DNA of 64,000 nucleotides from Cherax quadricarinatus (taxonomy: Eukaryota > Arthropoda > Malacostraca > Decapoda > Parastacidae). This document shows, in pieces, positions 23,018 through 34,454 of this stretch. Where the stretch lies: assembly GCF_038502225.1 (NCBI RefSeq), contig NC_091355.1, positions 14,332,541 to 14,396,540 of the forward strand, in the 5' to 3' direction. The position numbers were made by a program, and so were the translations under genes. The notes below the pieces were generated by a model. It saw nothing but the letters and a program-made list of their open reading frames with translations, made no database searches and was not told the DNA's origin. Position 1 is the first letter of the stretch; each line of letters starts with the position of its first letter.

Positions 23018-23020
<3 letters not shown>
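21960..23020 (+). mobile_element. Old Jockey/CR1-like LINE copy
   Basis: Heavily diverged but collinear with the 3' half of ORF2. Landmarks include ggcacaacagtggatcaagg, ctggacaagctgtaggatgg, tagaatttaacccccaccaa, tatcacctgaggcgcc, and a tail reading ctcgacccatgctaccac followed by tagatgagta and CA. Stops and frameshifts throughout. It is an older subfamily member than copies A, C and D. Confidence 0.75.

Positions 23021-23058
<38 letters not shown>
23021..23058. repeat. (CA)n microsatellite after an old LINE tail
   Basis: 38 bp of CA directly after tagatgagt. Confidence 0.9.
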
Positions 23059-23059
<1 letters not shown>

Positions 23060-24170
23060 AGCGTGGGTCCGTGGGGTGCAGACGTGTGTGCACAAGGCTC
23101 CGAGAACCCTAGTGTTTTTTAAGGCGTGCAGTAAATGCTAGCAGTAATCAGTGGTAGTGACATCGTCAGTGAACAATAATACGAGTGATAACTAAAGTTA
23201 TTAGTTAAAAATAGTCGAGAGGAAGCTGAAATTATCAATATTTCAAAGCGCCAAGCCGTTGTGGGTCTATAGGCGCTGTTGCCACACAGATTCAAACATA
23301 CAAAGATCAAAGTGAGTGTGGAAGCTGCTGTTCAAGAATTATCAGCGTTTGGCTAACAAGTGAAATGTGGGGCACCATACAGTGAGAGTGAAAAAAGTTA
23401 ATAAGCAAAAGGGGAAAGGAAAAATAAAAAATATAACAAGGGAAGGTGGCAGCAGTAGGCCTGCTTAAGCAGTAACGTCACGACAAGTTGTGTGCCATTA
23501 TACATATAAAGTGAAGTGCATATAATGTGAAGTGTATACTATCATAAGTGAAAAGTGAAATCGCGTGAGGAACGAGGGATGTGTGAGCACATGTGGCTAT
23601 AATCAACACGGGTGAACGATCTCCAAAATAGGGATTTAAGGACTATGTACGACGTCTTCGTCATCAGCATCTGGCAACTTGTCACGACCGTTGCCAGTGC
23701 AAGTATCACACACCTATTTTGTGGTTTGCATGTTGCAGGCTTGACTTCTGGCCTTGATCGCTGTTAGATACTGGTCACTCACTCCTGCAAGCTATTACAG
23801 TAGTTATTAGTAGTAAGAATACTTAGGAAGCTATGAAGTCCTCTCTCAACGTGAACAAGGAATAGGATAATAACCAGCAATAATTGATACTTAAATCCAG
23901 AAAGGGCAATAAGTGGAGAGAGTAGCATTTCTAGGAAAGACAGTTGGAACAGAGAGGTATAACGGATCTTTAAACCACACCATCTACCCCCCCCTAACCA
24001 TCCCTCTCTCACACACACACACAAGGGCAGACACTCATAGAAGCTTTAGACCCTAGTAGCAATTTCCACTTTTTACAACCCAGAATTACTGGTATGTATT
24101 AACAGTATCTACCCCTCATACCTCCCCAATACACACAAATACACACATATACACACATACACACACAGCT
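23059..24170. other. Spacer with short CA tracts
   Basis: Unique-looking sequence with CA runs at 24,010-24,022 and 24,128-24,166. No gene supported. Confidence 0.4.
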
Positions 24171-24259
24171 TTTAAGGGCAACATTGTAAGTAGGTGGGGT
24201 CAAGCCCCAGGAGAGTGGGGGTCAGGTCACAAGAAGTTGCGGCCAGTCAAGGACCACTG

Positions 24260-24325
24260 ACACACACACACACACGCACACAACACATGCACATAACACA
24301 CACACGCACACACACACACGCACAC

Positions 24326-24360
<35 letters not shown>

Positions 24361-24455
24361 CACACACACACACACACACACGACACACACACACACGCAC
24401 ACACAACACACACACGACACACATACACACACACATACACACACACACACACACA
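24260..24455. repeat. Compound (CA)n array with GAC, AAC and CGC interruptions
   Basis: Nearly 200 bp of CA broken by caacac, cacgac and cacgc variants, giving a loose higher periodicity. Poly-Thr-His and Cys-Val frames across it are artefacts. Confidence 0.9.
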
Positions 24456-24489
24456 TTGCCAGACTCACACATACACTCCCCCCCCCTTG

Positions 24490-25066
24490 TGATGTAGTCC
24501 AGCTGGGCTTGTGAGGTCTCTGGGGAGACCTAATTTAACCAATTATATGATCACACCTTGCCTTGGCAAACGTCTGTAGCCACACCCACGTCTGAGGTCT
24601 TTTGTTCTTGACGGCGTCAGACCTAGGCGTCAGGTCGTACACGTGGTTGTGGAGGGTGCTTGGACCACCATAAAAGCCCAAGGAAGAGCTGAGTAGGGAG
24701 ATTCGAGCGGAGCTGCTGCTGGGGTGCAGAGCTCCTGAGCAGAGACTTCGAGCGGAGCTGCTGCTGGGGTGCAGGGCTCGGGAGAAGGCTGCTGAAGTCT
24801 CTGGAGGAGACTCTTGGAGACATTGGGCAGAGTACTGGCTTGGAGCAGTACTCGTGCTGTGTAGGTCTTGGGACCTGTGGCTTAGTTCCTGTAGTGAACT
24901 GTCCTCTGTACTATTTGTAAGCTATATTCATTTTCGTCAAGTTGATTGTATTTCCCTGTCTCACTGCTTATACTTACCATCCCATTTATCTAAACCACAA
25001 TAATGTTCTCCTGTTCCAAAATATATTATTGTACAAGGACTTAATAATAAACTGTGTTTGAGTAGA
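24490..25066 (+). mobile_element. Candidate solo LTR or retrotransposon terminal segment
   Basis: The segment has LTR-like order: a TATA-like ccataaaagccc at 24,668, then about 375 bp later an AATAAA polyadenylation signal at 25,047 followed by tgtgtttgag. An internal 45-bp period duplication (ttcgagcggagctgctgctg at 24,702 and 24,747) resembles repeated U3/R elements. I could not find a clear target duplication or TG...CA boundaries, and no internal gag/pol is adjacent. It could instead be a promoter-like piece of a host gene. Confidence 0.35.
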
Positions 25067-25239
25067 ATAGTAACATTCACTGCCCCCCGTTATTTATTCT
25101 TTTTTCTTATATTTTATTATGTTTATATGAGTGAAGAATGGGCGAGGCATATGTTAGTGAGTAGTGTAGAGTTAATGAGAGTGTCGTGGTGGTCACCACT
25201 GACCTGTCATTACCTACCTACCTCCGCTAATCATCTCAC

Positions 25240-25525
25240 TCCTCCCACCTCGCCTGCCTCTCCCCTGCCTACACAATCCCCTACTCCTTTATTCCCCACT
25301 TATATCCCGCACATTCCAATACCCCCCTACACGACACCCTCCCCCACCGACATTCACTCCTTCACCTGATCCCTCCCCTCCCTCTTTCACCCTCTCCCTC
25401 CTTCCCCCTCTCCCTTTCCCACTCACCCACTTGCTTCTCCCTCCTTCCCACTCCCCCTCCCCACTACTCTCCCACATAGCCACAGTTCCTCCACTACCTC
25501 CCCCCCCCACACTCTGACATACACA
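25240..25525. repeat. C/T-rich low-complexity tract, possible LINE 5' leader
   Basis: Plus-strand cytosine- and thymine-rich sequence (ctcccctccctctttcaccc). It lies immediately upstream of the LINE ORF1 and may belong to the element's 5' UTR, but no second copy is available here to confirm this. Confidence 0.5.
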
Positions 25526-25589
25526 ATACTAACCTAACATACAGAATTACATAGGTTTCCCACTCTGAGGCAATCAGGATAAAACAAAA

Positions 25590-26674
25590 ATGGGATGCCA
25601 GAGAGCAACAAGAAAAACCAAGGGACAGGAGGAGGAAACTGCAAAGGAAGATTGGGCAGCAGAGCTCACAAAAAGGGAACATGAATGGGAAAAGAAACTA
25701 GAAGAACTTAGCATGAGAATGGAAGAGAGGATAGACATGGAAAGCAGGAAGTGGGAGGTGCAAGTCAGAGCAGCAGAGGCCAGGATACAGAGTTTAGAAG
25801 AGGAACCGAAAAATCTGAAACAGCCTAAAGAACTAAAGAACATTTTGGGATTGACAACAGAGACTGCTACCTTAGCCACAAATAAGGGGACTGTAGGGAA
25901 AGAAGGAGCAAAACTGCATGTAGAAGCTCAATCAGTGGAGACTGTAGTAAATGAAAGAGCTAAGCTATATGTGGAGGCCCTAACAGACCACAGCAGAGCC
26001 CAGGGAAAGCCGAGAAGGGAAAATGACACGCCACTGAGCCCAAGTACATTAGCTAGTGAAACTGAAGAAAGGAAAGCTGCAATGGAGGAATCAAATTGAA
26101 TGAGGGGATACACAGGGATATGTAGTAGGAGAATGAAAGGGTGAGGTCAGTCTTTGTGTATGGGCTCCAGGAAGTTGAAGGGGAAACATATGAAGCAAGA
26201 AAACAAGGGGAAAAAAAAGCAATTGAAAGCATCATGAAAGCAATAGGAGAAGACGACATGACCCAGCTGGAAAATTTTCAGAGAATGAGGGGGTTTGTAA
26301 AAAAAAGAACCCGGCCAGTGAAAGTGACCTTCAAGGCAGAATTGACTTGGAACAGGATCCTGCAGGAGAAAGCACGATTAAGGGACATGCCGGCATACAG
26401 GAAGGTGTATCTTGACCGCGACAGAACACAAGCAGAAAGGCAGAAACAGAGAGAGATGGTACAAAGGCGAAAGGAGGAAAGAGAGGGGATGGAGAAGACA
26501 GACAGGAGATCCCAGACACAGGAAGATCAAATACAGCCTCCCTCACAACTTCCTATAGAAGCCTCCCAACCAGGTCAACCCCAGTGCAACCACTCTAAAC
26601 CAAAACACCCATGCCACATCCAATGCCCCCACCCACTGCATTACAAACTCCACCCCCACAGCAACAACCCATAG
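25590..26674 (+). pseudogene. LINE ORF1 (RNA-binding chaperone-like), frameshifted
   Basis: Two consecutive plus frames make one ORF1. The first (25,590-26,099) is highly charged and heptad-like (EWEKKLEELSMRMEERIDME), as expected of the trimerising coiled coil of LINE ORF1 proteins. The second (26,141-26,674) carries SVFVYGLQEVEGE, then KKRTRPVKVTFKAELTWNRI and a basic helix region, resembling the RRM/CTD half that binds LINE RNA, and ends in a Pro/His-rich tail. The halves differ in frame, with a stop at 26,097-26,099, so the protein is broken about 170 codons in. In intact elements ORF1 coats the RNA in the cytoplasm and aids strand transfer. Assignment as ORF1 rests on position, the coiled coil and this motif order. 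Confidence 0.7.
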
Positions 26675-26741
26675 TCCCTTATCAGGTCTCCCACTTCCCC
26701 AACCCCAATACACCTCCCAGACCACAATCTTAGAAAAGAAG

Positions 26742-29592
26742 TTGAAGGTGTGGTATACAAATGCAGATGGAATAACAAATAAGTATGAGGAGTGGCACGA
26801 AAGAATCAAGGAGACATCCCCAGACATAATAGCACTCACAGAAATAAAACTCACCAGAATAATAACAGATTCAATCTTTCCATCCTGGATATCAAATCCT
26901 CAGGAAAGACTGAGGGAGAAGAGGGGGAGGAGGAGTTGCACTGCTCATTAAAAACCAGTGGGGGTTTGAGAAAATGGAAGGAATGGATGGCACAGGCGAA
27001 AGGGACTACTTAGTAGGAACAATCCAGTCTGAGGGACATAAGGTGATAATTGCAGTAATGTACAACCCACCACAGAACTGCAGGAGGCCAAGAGAAGAAT
27101 ACGATGAGAGCAACAGAGCAATGGTCGACACACTAGCCGAGGTGGCCAGGAGAGCACACATGGGGGGAGCAAAGTTACTAGTTATGGGTGATTTCAATCA
27201 CAAGGAGATTGGAGAAAATCTGGAGCCCCATGGGGGTCCCGAAACATGGAGAGCCAAAATGATGGATGTGGTACTGGAAAACCTCATGCAGCAACATGTT
27301 AGAGACACTACCAGAGAGGGAGGAGAGGACGAACCAGCAAGACTGGACCTTGTATTCACCTTGAGTAGTTCTGACATCGAGGATATCATGTATGAAAAGC
27401 CCCTGGGAGCTAGTGATCATGTGGTTCTGTGCTTCGACTACTTAGTTGAGCTCCAAGTGGAGAGAGCAGCAGGAATAGGGTGGGAAAAACCAAACTACAA
27501 AAGGGGGAACTACTCAGGCTTGAGGAACTTCTTTCAAGACATTCAGTGGGAGAGGGAACTGACAGGAAAACCAGTGCAAGAAATGATGGACTATGTAGCA
27601 ACAAAATGCAAGGAGGCAGAAGAGAGGTTTGTTCCCAAGGGAAACAGAAATAATGGGAAGAACAGAACGAGTCCTTGGTTCACCCAAAGGTGTAGGGAGG
27701 CAAAAACTAGGTGTACTAGAGAATGGAAAAGGTACAGAAGACAGAGAACTCAGGAAAATAAAGAGATTAGCCAAAGAGCCAGAAACGAATATGCACAGAT
27801 AAGAAGGGAGGCTCAGCGGCAATACGAAAATGACATAGCATCGAAAGTCAAGACTGACCTGAAGCTGTTTTACAGCCACATCAGGAGGAAAACAACAGTC
27901 ATGGACCAGGTAATCAGACTGAGGATGGGTGATGGCGATTTCACAAGAAACGACCGGGAGGTATGTCAGGAGCTCAACACAAGATTTAAAGAAATATTTG
28001 CAGTGGAAGCCAGTAGGACTCCAGGAAATCAGAGCAGGGGGGTGCACCAGCAAGTGCTGGATGAGGTACATATAACCAAGGAGGAGGTGAAAAAGCTGCT
28101 ATGCGAACTTGACACCTCAAAGGCGGTGGGACAAGACAACATCTCTCCGTGGGTCCTTAAAGAGGGAGCAGAGATATTGAGTGTACCGTTAACAAAGATC
28201 TTCAACACATCATTCGAAACTGGGCAACTCCCTGTGGTATGGAAGATGGCAAAAGTAGTCCCAATTTTCAAAAAGGGAGACAGATATGAGGCACTAAACT
28301 ACAGACCTGTATCACTAACATGTATAGTATGCAAGGTCATGGAGAAGATCATCAGGAGGAGAGTGGTGGAGCACCTGGAAAGAAACAAGTGTATAATTGA
28401 CAACCAGCATGGTTTCAGGGAGGGAAAATCCTGTGTCACAAACCTACTAGAGTTTTATGACAAGGTGACAGAAGTAAGACAAGAGAGAGAGGGGTGGATC
28501 GACTGCATTTTTTTGGACTGCAAGAAGGCCTTCGACACAGTTCCTCACAAGAGGTTACTGCAAAAGCTAGAGGATCAGGCACACATAACAGGAAAGGCAC
28601 TGCAATGGATCAGAGAATACCTGACAGGGAGGCAACAACGAGTCATGGTACGTGACGAGGTGTCAGAGTGGGCGCCTGTGACAAGCGGGGTTCCACAGGG
28701 GTCAGTCCTAGGACCTGTGCTGTTCATGGTATATGTGAATGACATAACGGAAGGGATAGACTCAGAAGTGTCCTTGTTTGCGGACGATGTGAAGTTAATG
28801 AGAAGAATCAAATCGGATGAGGATCAGGCAGGACTACAAAGAGACCTGGACAGGCTACAAGCCTGGTCCAGCAACTGGCTCCTTGAGTTTAACCCTGCCA
28901 AATGCAAAGTCATGAAGATTGGGGAAGGGCAAAGAAGACCGCAGACACAATATAGTTTAGATGGCCAAAGTCTGCAAACCTCACTCAAGGAAAAAGATCT
29001 GGGGGTGAGTATAACACCGAGCATATCTCCTGAGGCGCACATCAATCAGATAACTGCTGCAGCATACGGGCGCCTGGCAAACCTACGGATAGCGTTCCGA
29101 TACCTCAGTAAGGATTCGTTCAAGACTCTGTATACCATTTACGTCAGGCCCATACTGGAGTATGCAGCACCAGTTTGGAATCCACACCTAGTCAAGCACG
29201 TCAAGAAATTAGAGAAAGTGCAAAGGTTTGCAACAAGACTAGTCCCAGAGCTACGGGGATTGTCCTACGAAGAAAGGTTGAGGGAAATCGGCCTGACGAC
29301 ACTGGAGGCCAGGAGGGTCAGGGGAGACATGATAACGACATATAAAATACTGCGCGGAATAGACGAGGTGGACAAAGACGGGATGTTCCAGAGATGGGAC
29401 ACAGACACAAGAGGTCACAATTGGAAGTTGAAGACTCAGATGAATCAAAGGGATGTTAGGAAGTATTTCTTCAGTCATAGAGTAGTCAAGCCGTGGAATA
29501 GCCTAGAAAGTGAAGTAGTGGAGGCGGGAACCATACATAGTTTTAAGGCGAGGTATGATAAAGCTCATGGAGCAGGGAGAGAGAGGACCTAG
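26742..29592 (+). pseudogene. LINE ORF2: endonuclease plus reverse transcriptase, one frame break near the N-terminus
   Basis: Encodes the enzyme that nicks DNA and reverse-transcribes element RNA. The first 50 or so residues (26,742-26,890) show the endonuclease start, KVWYTNADGITNK and IALTEIKL. The frame then shifts around 26,890-26,930 and continues open for 872 codons from ATG 26,974. Counting from 26,974, endonuclease motifs are VMYNPPQ, GDFNH (72-76), LDLVFT (124-129) and SDH (147-149), all with catalytic residues present. RT motifs are VVPIFKKGDR, LDCKKAFD (Asp 521), GVPQGSVLGP (572-581) and FADD (602-605). The C-terminal region has the LEFNPAKCKVMKIG and LEYAAPVWNP stretches typical of Jockey/CR1-group elements. 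No premature stop lies in the 872 codons. Confidence 0.88.
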
Positions 29593-29860
29593 TAGCAATC
29601 AGTGAAAAGGCGGGGCCAGGAGCTATGACTCGACCCCTGCAACCACAAATAGGTGAGTACAAATAGGTGAGTACACACAGGTCGTCACAGAGAAGAGCGG
29701 AAGAGAGCACAAGACCACTGGGTAGCCTGAGCGACGACTTCCTCACCCGTCGTAGAGGGATATCCTGGACCCCTTAAGAAGCGTGTGCCAGACAAGTGCT
29801 GTGTTTCCTTACATAATACACACACACACACACAAAAAAAAAAAAAGAAAAAAAAAATTG
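29593..29860. other. LINE 3' tail and flank
   Basis: 29,593-29,675 is the LINE 3' UTR (aggagctatgactcgacccc). After that comes a short unique stretch with a CA/A run at 29,817-29,850. Confidence 0.6.
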
Positions 29861-30700
29861 GCATTCTATGACAATAACAGAAGTGAAACAGGAAATATTA
29901 TATGTGTAGACTTCATATTGTTGACTGCAATAAGGCATATGAGACCACTTGACCGTCTGAGCCAAAAACTACAGGAGGAAACACAGAGAATAGTTTTAGA
30001 TTTTTCCCCTTTCACCCAGGAAAAACAGTCATGTTATGCAAACTTTTTAAATGCCACTGTTTAATTTTTCACCAAAACTTATTTTACTGCATAATTTAAC
30101 ATTACTAAAAAAATGCATACTAGATATTAATTTAATCTTCCTACTCCTTTAGAGAATTTGCATTATTAATTTGACAGAGAATTCATGAAAGGTACTACAG
30201 TGGATCAAAGTATTCCTAAGGGAAAGAAAACAAAGTTAGATAGTCCGAGTTCTGAAAAAAATGTTAATAGGATAGCTAAGCGTACTAAGCGGGGTTCCTC
30301 AAGCATTGTTATTGGGACCAGTATTAATTTCAGTGTATGTCTTCAAGTTTAACAGAGAATGTTTTTACATATCCCTTTTAGCAGATTATGTCTAAATAAT
30401 GAAGGAAAAAAAACAAGGAAATAGTTAAAGGCTACAGTAAGACTGGAAAAAAGTACAGGTTGAATGCAAGATTTAGAACACTGCAAAATGGATAAGGAGA
30501 GAGAGAGTTACGTATATCTTCGGGAGACAGAAGCTGTCAACCTTTATCAAGGCATGGAAAGAAGTTAGCTTGAAAAAAAGTATTATGAGTAAGGAAAAGT
30601 TACGTATATTAGGAAAATATACCCCAGGAAAGTCCTTCAGGTATCCTTCAACTAATGCAATGGTGATGCTTTTTTGAGAGCGATTACGAGGGCCTGAACT
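29855..30700 (+). mobile_element. Ancient LINE RT remnant
   Basis: Scattered matches to the LINE RT: tctatgacaataacagaagt, tgactgcaataaggcatatg (from LDCKKAFD), gtactacagtggatcaaag, gcggggttcctcaagcattg (from GVPQGS) and gggagacagaagctgtc. Insertions of AT-rich sequence separate them. It lies just downstream of copy E's tail and is much older. Confidence 0.6.
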
Positions 30701-31734
30701 GCAAATGGGAAATCAATAGATAGGAACATTTTTTTTCCCCCACTGTTTAGGGAACAGTTAGGTTTTCACCAACTGGTCTGACAAAAATTATACTTTCTGC
30801 CCAGAGTGGATGTGGGCAGCAAACAAGATCCTCTAGAATGCCGTACAATTATAGAGGAAGATTTCTATCATTTATGTTGGGAAAAGAAAGCTCAGCCTAA
30901 TTTCTCAATATTCAGAAATGGTTTGGTGAACAATTCATTGATTCTACACGAGTCACAATGGAACAGTTGCTATTTCACGAAGAATTTCAATCACAATTTG
31001 TGGTAGTAACATCTTATAAATGACCTAGAACTTGGAGACGAAATTTTAGATGACATTTCTTTTCATATGGACCATTACCAAATCACAGCTGAGAGAGAAA
31101 AGGAGAGAAAAGCAAAGACAAGTCAGATGAAAATGAAGACAATTTAGGTCAGATCGAGTCATGGAATCCTAAAGGTGATCGTATTTTAAAAATGTGTTGT
31201 GACTGGATATCAACAGAAACAACATATGGATTGAGGGTCGTTAAAATCTTACGATAATGGCTTAATTAGAAAATGGTACATTTGCGAATGCTGCAAGATG
31301 GACAGTCATTAGTAAATGAGAACTACCATGGAAAACTATAGCTCCATCACAATAGAAAAAATAAAATTGTGTCCGAAATCAAACATTTCTTGTGTTTTAA
31401 GTATTTATTAGAGTAATGGTCACTTTTACCAAAGTACGGGAAACAGCAAGAAGAGCAGGAGATAATGTAGTCAGTAGCAGTATTGGTACGAGGAGGCAAA
31501 AATGAACCAGATTGCTCCCGAGATATTAGTTTCGGAGAGACGGGAAAAATCTGAAGACAAAGAGTTTTATTAGGATTTCATATTCGAAATATGGGGTAAG
31601 CAAACACTTGAGTTTTATACGTTAATTGCCCTGAGAAGAGAAGAAAGTCTGTTTAAATGAGAGTAGGAAGAGTTCAAGATACTGGGCAGAGAGCCAAGAC
31701 GAGAGAATAAAACAACGATGGGTAATTTTAGTCA
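30701..31734. other. AT-rich spacer
   Basis: No gene, array or recurring repeat identified. The frame at 30,806-31,006 shows no recognisable domain. Confidence 0.45.
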
Positions 31735-32001
31735 GGAAACTGAGGATCTCGGATACAGGTTACTTGCTCTTTCTGAGTTGTCTTTTCTGATGAGCACCCC
31801 TTTAGGAGGTGCTTTGATGCAAGTGAGGGGTCGGATCCAAGGAATTGTACCTGATCTTCTTTCCTTTTGAATTTAGATGAAACCAGATAGCCTCCAATTT
31901 CCCCCAGGCGCTGCATGACCCTTTGGTATTTAACACCCCATGAATATAAAAGAAAATTAAAAAATAAAATATAATAATACAATAAAATAATAATAATAAT
32001 A
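31735..32001 (+). mobile_element. SINE-like repeat, copy 2 with (ATT)n tail
   Basis: Landmarks are gatctcggatacaggttact, gatgcaagtgaggggtcgga, tgatcttctttccttttgaa, cccccaggcgctgcatgac, then a tail of aataataataat. The order matches the other copies. It has an extra 5' portion (gttacttgctctttctg) not seen in copy 1. Confidence 0.7.
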
Positions 32002-32739
32002 TGTATAAGCAGTAGCTCGATTAAGAAAGGTACTAAGTCGTTTTATGAAGTCTTTATCTAAGGTTTAGAGCCTAAATTTGTTGGGGTGTTGTCTGACACC
32101 TTAGATCTCTATCTTCTCATATTTTGTTTAACAAGATGGCATAACAAGGCATCACGCTGCCTGACCACTTTAAACACTACTGTATCTCCAAGAGTCAATT
32201 TTTACAAAGATAATAAATCTACAAATAAACACGATTTCAGTTATACTCATTTACTACTCAGGAATCTCCCTGTCTGTACGATATAACATATACATCTCCG
32301 GAAATACAATACTTTACTTTTAAATGTCATGAAACACTAGTGTTACTTTCATCTTTTATGCAACATATCAGAGAGGTCAATTCCCCAATCCCTAACAACA
32401 CTAAATCTCTTCCAGATACACAAAAAAAAGGATTTTATTCGCTGATTCTACAAACATAATTCCCGTTTTCTGTGTTACTGTGTTAGTAAAAAAAAAAACC
32501 TATTCATATTCACTTGTACACTGGTATCCAAAAGCATTTATTCTGACTTTTCATATATATATACTTCTATGAGAAGTCTGCAATTGCCAGTGTAATATTC
32601 TAGTAATCTGTGTCACACCTGTATCAAACCTCACTGAGGAAGTGGTATTTACCTCAACAAATAATTACAGTTAGTCTTTTGTTTTTACTATTGTGTTTCT
32701 CTTCAGCTTTGGTCCTTTTATGTATTTTAAGATCTTCTC
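32002..32739. other. AT-rich spacer
   Basis: No supported gene or repeat. Confidence 0.45.
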
Positions 32740-32744
32740 AAAAT

Positions 32745-32960
32745 AAAATTCCCCAAAAATTAAAAATTTATCACGGGGGGGAGAATCTGGGTTAGAGAAT
32801 ATTTAATCGACGCGTAGCCACTACCCCAGTTTGTCCAGTGGCAACGCGTCGGTTTGGAGTTTAGATTCTCTGATCGCGGGTCTTAACCCCCCCAGTGGTA
32901 GTGGTTGTTTGTAATCGTGTCATTACGATTTTTGGAGAATTGTAATATTATAAACCATAT
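32745..32960 (+). mobile_element. tRNA-like SINE fragment
   Basis: Contains gagaatctgggttagagaat, then tcgacgcgtagccactac, and a degraded tRNA B-box-like gcgggtcttaacccc at 32,876-32,890, followed by gtggtagtggttgtttgtaa. The pair cgacgcgt/acgcgtcg forms an 8-bp inverted repeat about 38 bp apart. A short hairpin, aatcg...cgatt, follows at about 32,913-32,931. No poly-A or anticodon is recognisable, so it is not called a tRNA gene. Confidence 0.5.
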
Positions 32961-33189
32961 TAAATAAATTTGGTAAAATCCCAGGACACAAAACGTAATG
33001 GAACAGAATGTGTAAAATAAACCAGTTCTTTTATGTCCAGAAAATAAAAAAAAAAAAAAAAATTAAAATCAGCAATCAAGATTGAAAACTTCTTGAAAGC
33101 AGTGGAAAGGAGCGATTAAAATACGTAAATTAATTTTACCAGTTTGCATTACAAACGCACTGCAGCAGTGCAAACAGCGGTCAATTACT

Positions 33190-33335
33190 TTGCCCGCTGA
33201 AGGTTCCCTTGATCCAGACATTTTGAGCTCCCTTTTCCTTTCACTGACTCGACTCTGATTACCTCCCATTTCCAAGATGCGTATAATACCTACGAGTTTA
33301 GCGTCCTCAATGAAATAATATAAAAATAATAATCT
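33190..33335 (+). mobile_element. SINE-like repeat, copy 3
   Basis: Landmarks are gaaggttcccttgatccaga, ctgattacctcccatttcca and gcgtataatacctacgagtt, followed by tagcg and an AT-rich end. Diverged. Confidence 0.55.
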
Positions 33336-33449
33336 AGTGTTAATTACTTTGCTAAAGAACTTATTTTTAATGATAAAGTCTGAGTGATAAAATAAAAATA
33401 TATTAAGGTTCAAAGAAAAAATAAATCAAAGTAAAATATTTTGCCGAAA

Positions 33450-33800
33450 ATTGTCTCACCCAGGGTGAATGACCAGAAACGAAGAAACATTTTCACTGTC
33501 ATTCATTCAGTCACTGTCTTGCTAGAAGAAGCATGACGATATCACAGCTCAAATAATTTCAGAACCACAGATCCCCCCCCGTCCTTCAGAGGGAAGGTAC
33601 TGTGCTTAACTCCGGACTCACATGGGGAACTGGTTTCCCTGAATCCTTTCCATGTTTGGTATGTCATTCTCACACTCCAACAGCACGTCAAACCATAAAA
33701 GCTTGCCTCAACTCACTCTTATTTAACAGGCTCATGTTTGCCTGTTGGGTCCAGTCGGGTCATGCAGTACAAAACCTAAATGTATGTTTGGAAGCTTTTA
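33450..33800 (+). repeat. Decapod-type interspersed repeat, second subtype
   Basis: The landmark order is gtctcacccagggtgaatga, tcattcagtcactgtcttgc, ccttcagagggaaggtac, aactccggactcac, ggtttccctgaatcc, cacactccaacagcacgtca. This matches the arrangement at 55.6-56 kb and partly at 54.0-54.3 kb. I recall it as widespread in decapods; unverified. Confidence 0.6.
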
Positions 33801-34454
33801 AAGACCAAGTAACATCCGTTTACAACGTAGAAATATATAGTATGGTAGAAACCAATGTAAATTTTAGATTACGGTAAAAATTGAATTTACTGAAAAATAT
33901 CTATATTTCAACAAATCATAAGAGGAATTGTAGTTCTATATTCTCAAGATCACTAAATTGATTATACACTGATTACGTAAAAAAAAAAAAACATGTTATT
34001 GAAATAAATTTTCATACAAGTATTTGTTTACTAATATTACAACAGCGAATAATTATATTTACTGAACACTGCTGAGATTAACATGAATTATATACAACTT
34101 TGAAAAAAATGAAGACTTACCATGCATTATTAGCACATAGGCTGTACTGAAATCAGGTTTTTGATAATTGGGGAAACCAGTTCGCAGAGTACTGAAGGAT
34201 GAAAGATAACGCCTCATTCTGAAGGAAGGGGATGACGGCAGCTCAGAGGATCATCTGAACTGTGATGTTAGGATGCTTCTGGCAAGAGGGGATTGAATGA
34301 TTAACGGTAAATGTTTCTTCTTTTTTCCACCCTGTGTAATATGTCCAGTGAGTTAAATAAAAAAAGTTTTTATCCAAGAAAAAGTTGTTGAACTTTTTCT
34401 TTCCAGAATTGCAACCGAGATAATTTTTCTTATCTAATGATAAGACGGGATCTA
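33801..34454. other. AT-rich spacer
   Basis: Nothing recognised. Confidence 0.4.

Larger units (their letters stand above)
25526..29675 (+). mobile_element. Jockey/CR1-like LINE, near full-length copy E
   Basis: Contains ORF1, ORF2 and a 3' tail in the usual order. The 3' end carries two exact copies of a 14-bp tail repeat, aaataggtgagtac at 29,647-29,660 and 29,661-29,674. The 5' boundary is uncertain and placed after the C/T-rich tract. The element is inactive only because of a few small lesions: a frame break between the two ORF1 halves and one near the endonuclease start. Confidence 0.85.

Noticed and set aside
26948..28271. Minus-strand open frames opposite the LINE ORF2
   Set aside because: They are shadows of the plus-strand ORF, Ser/Leu/Pro-rich and without motifs.
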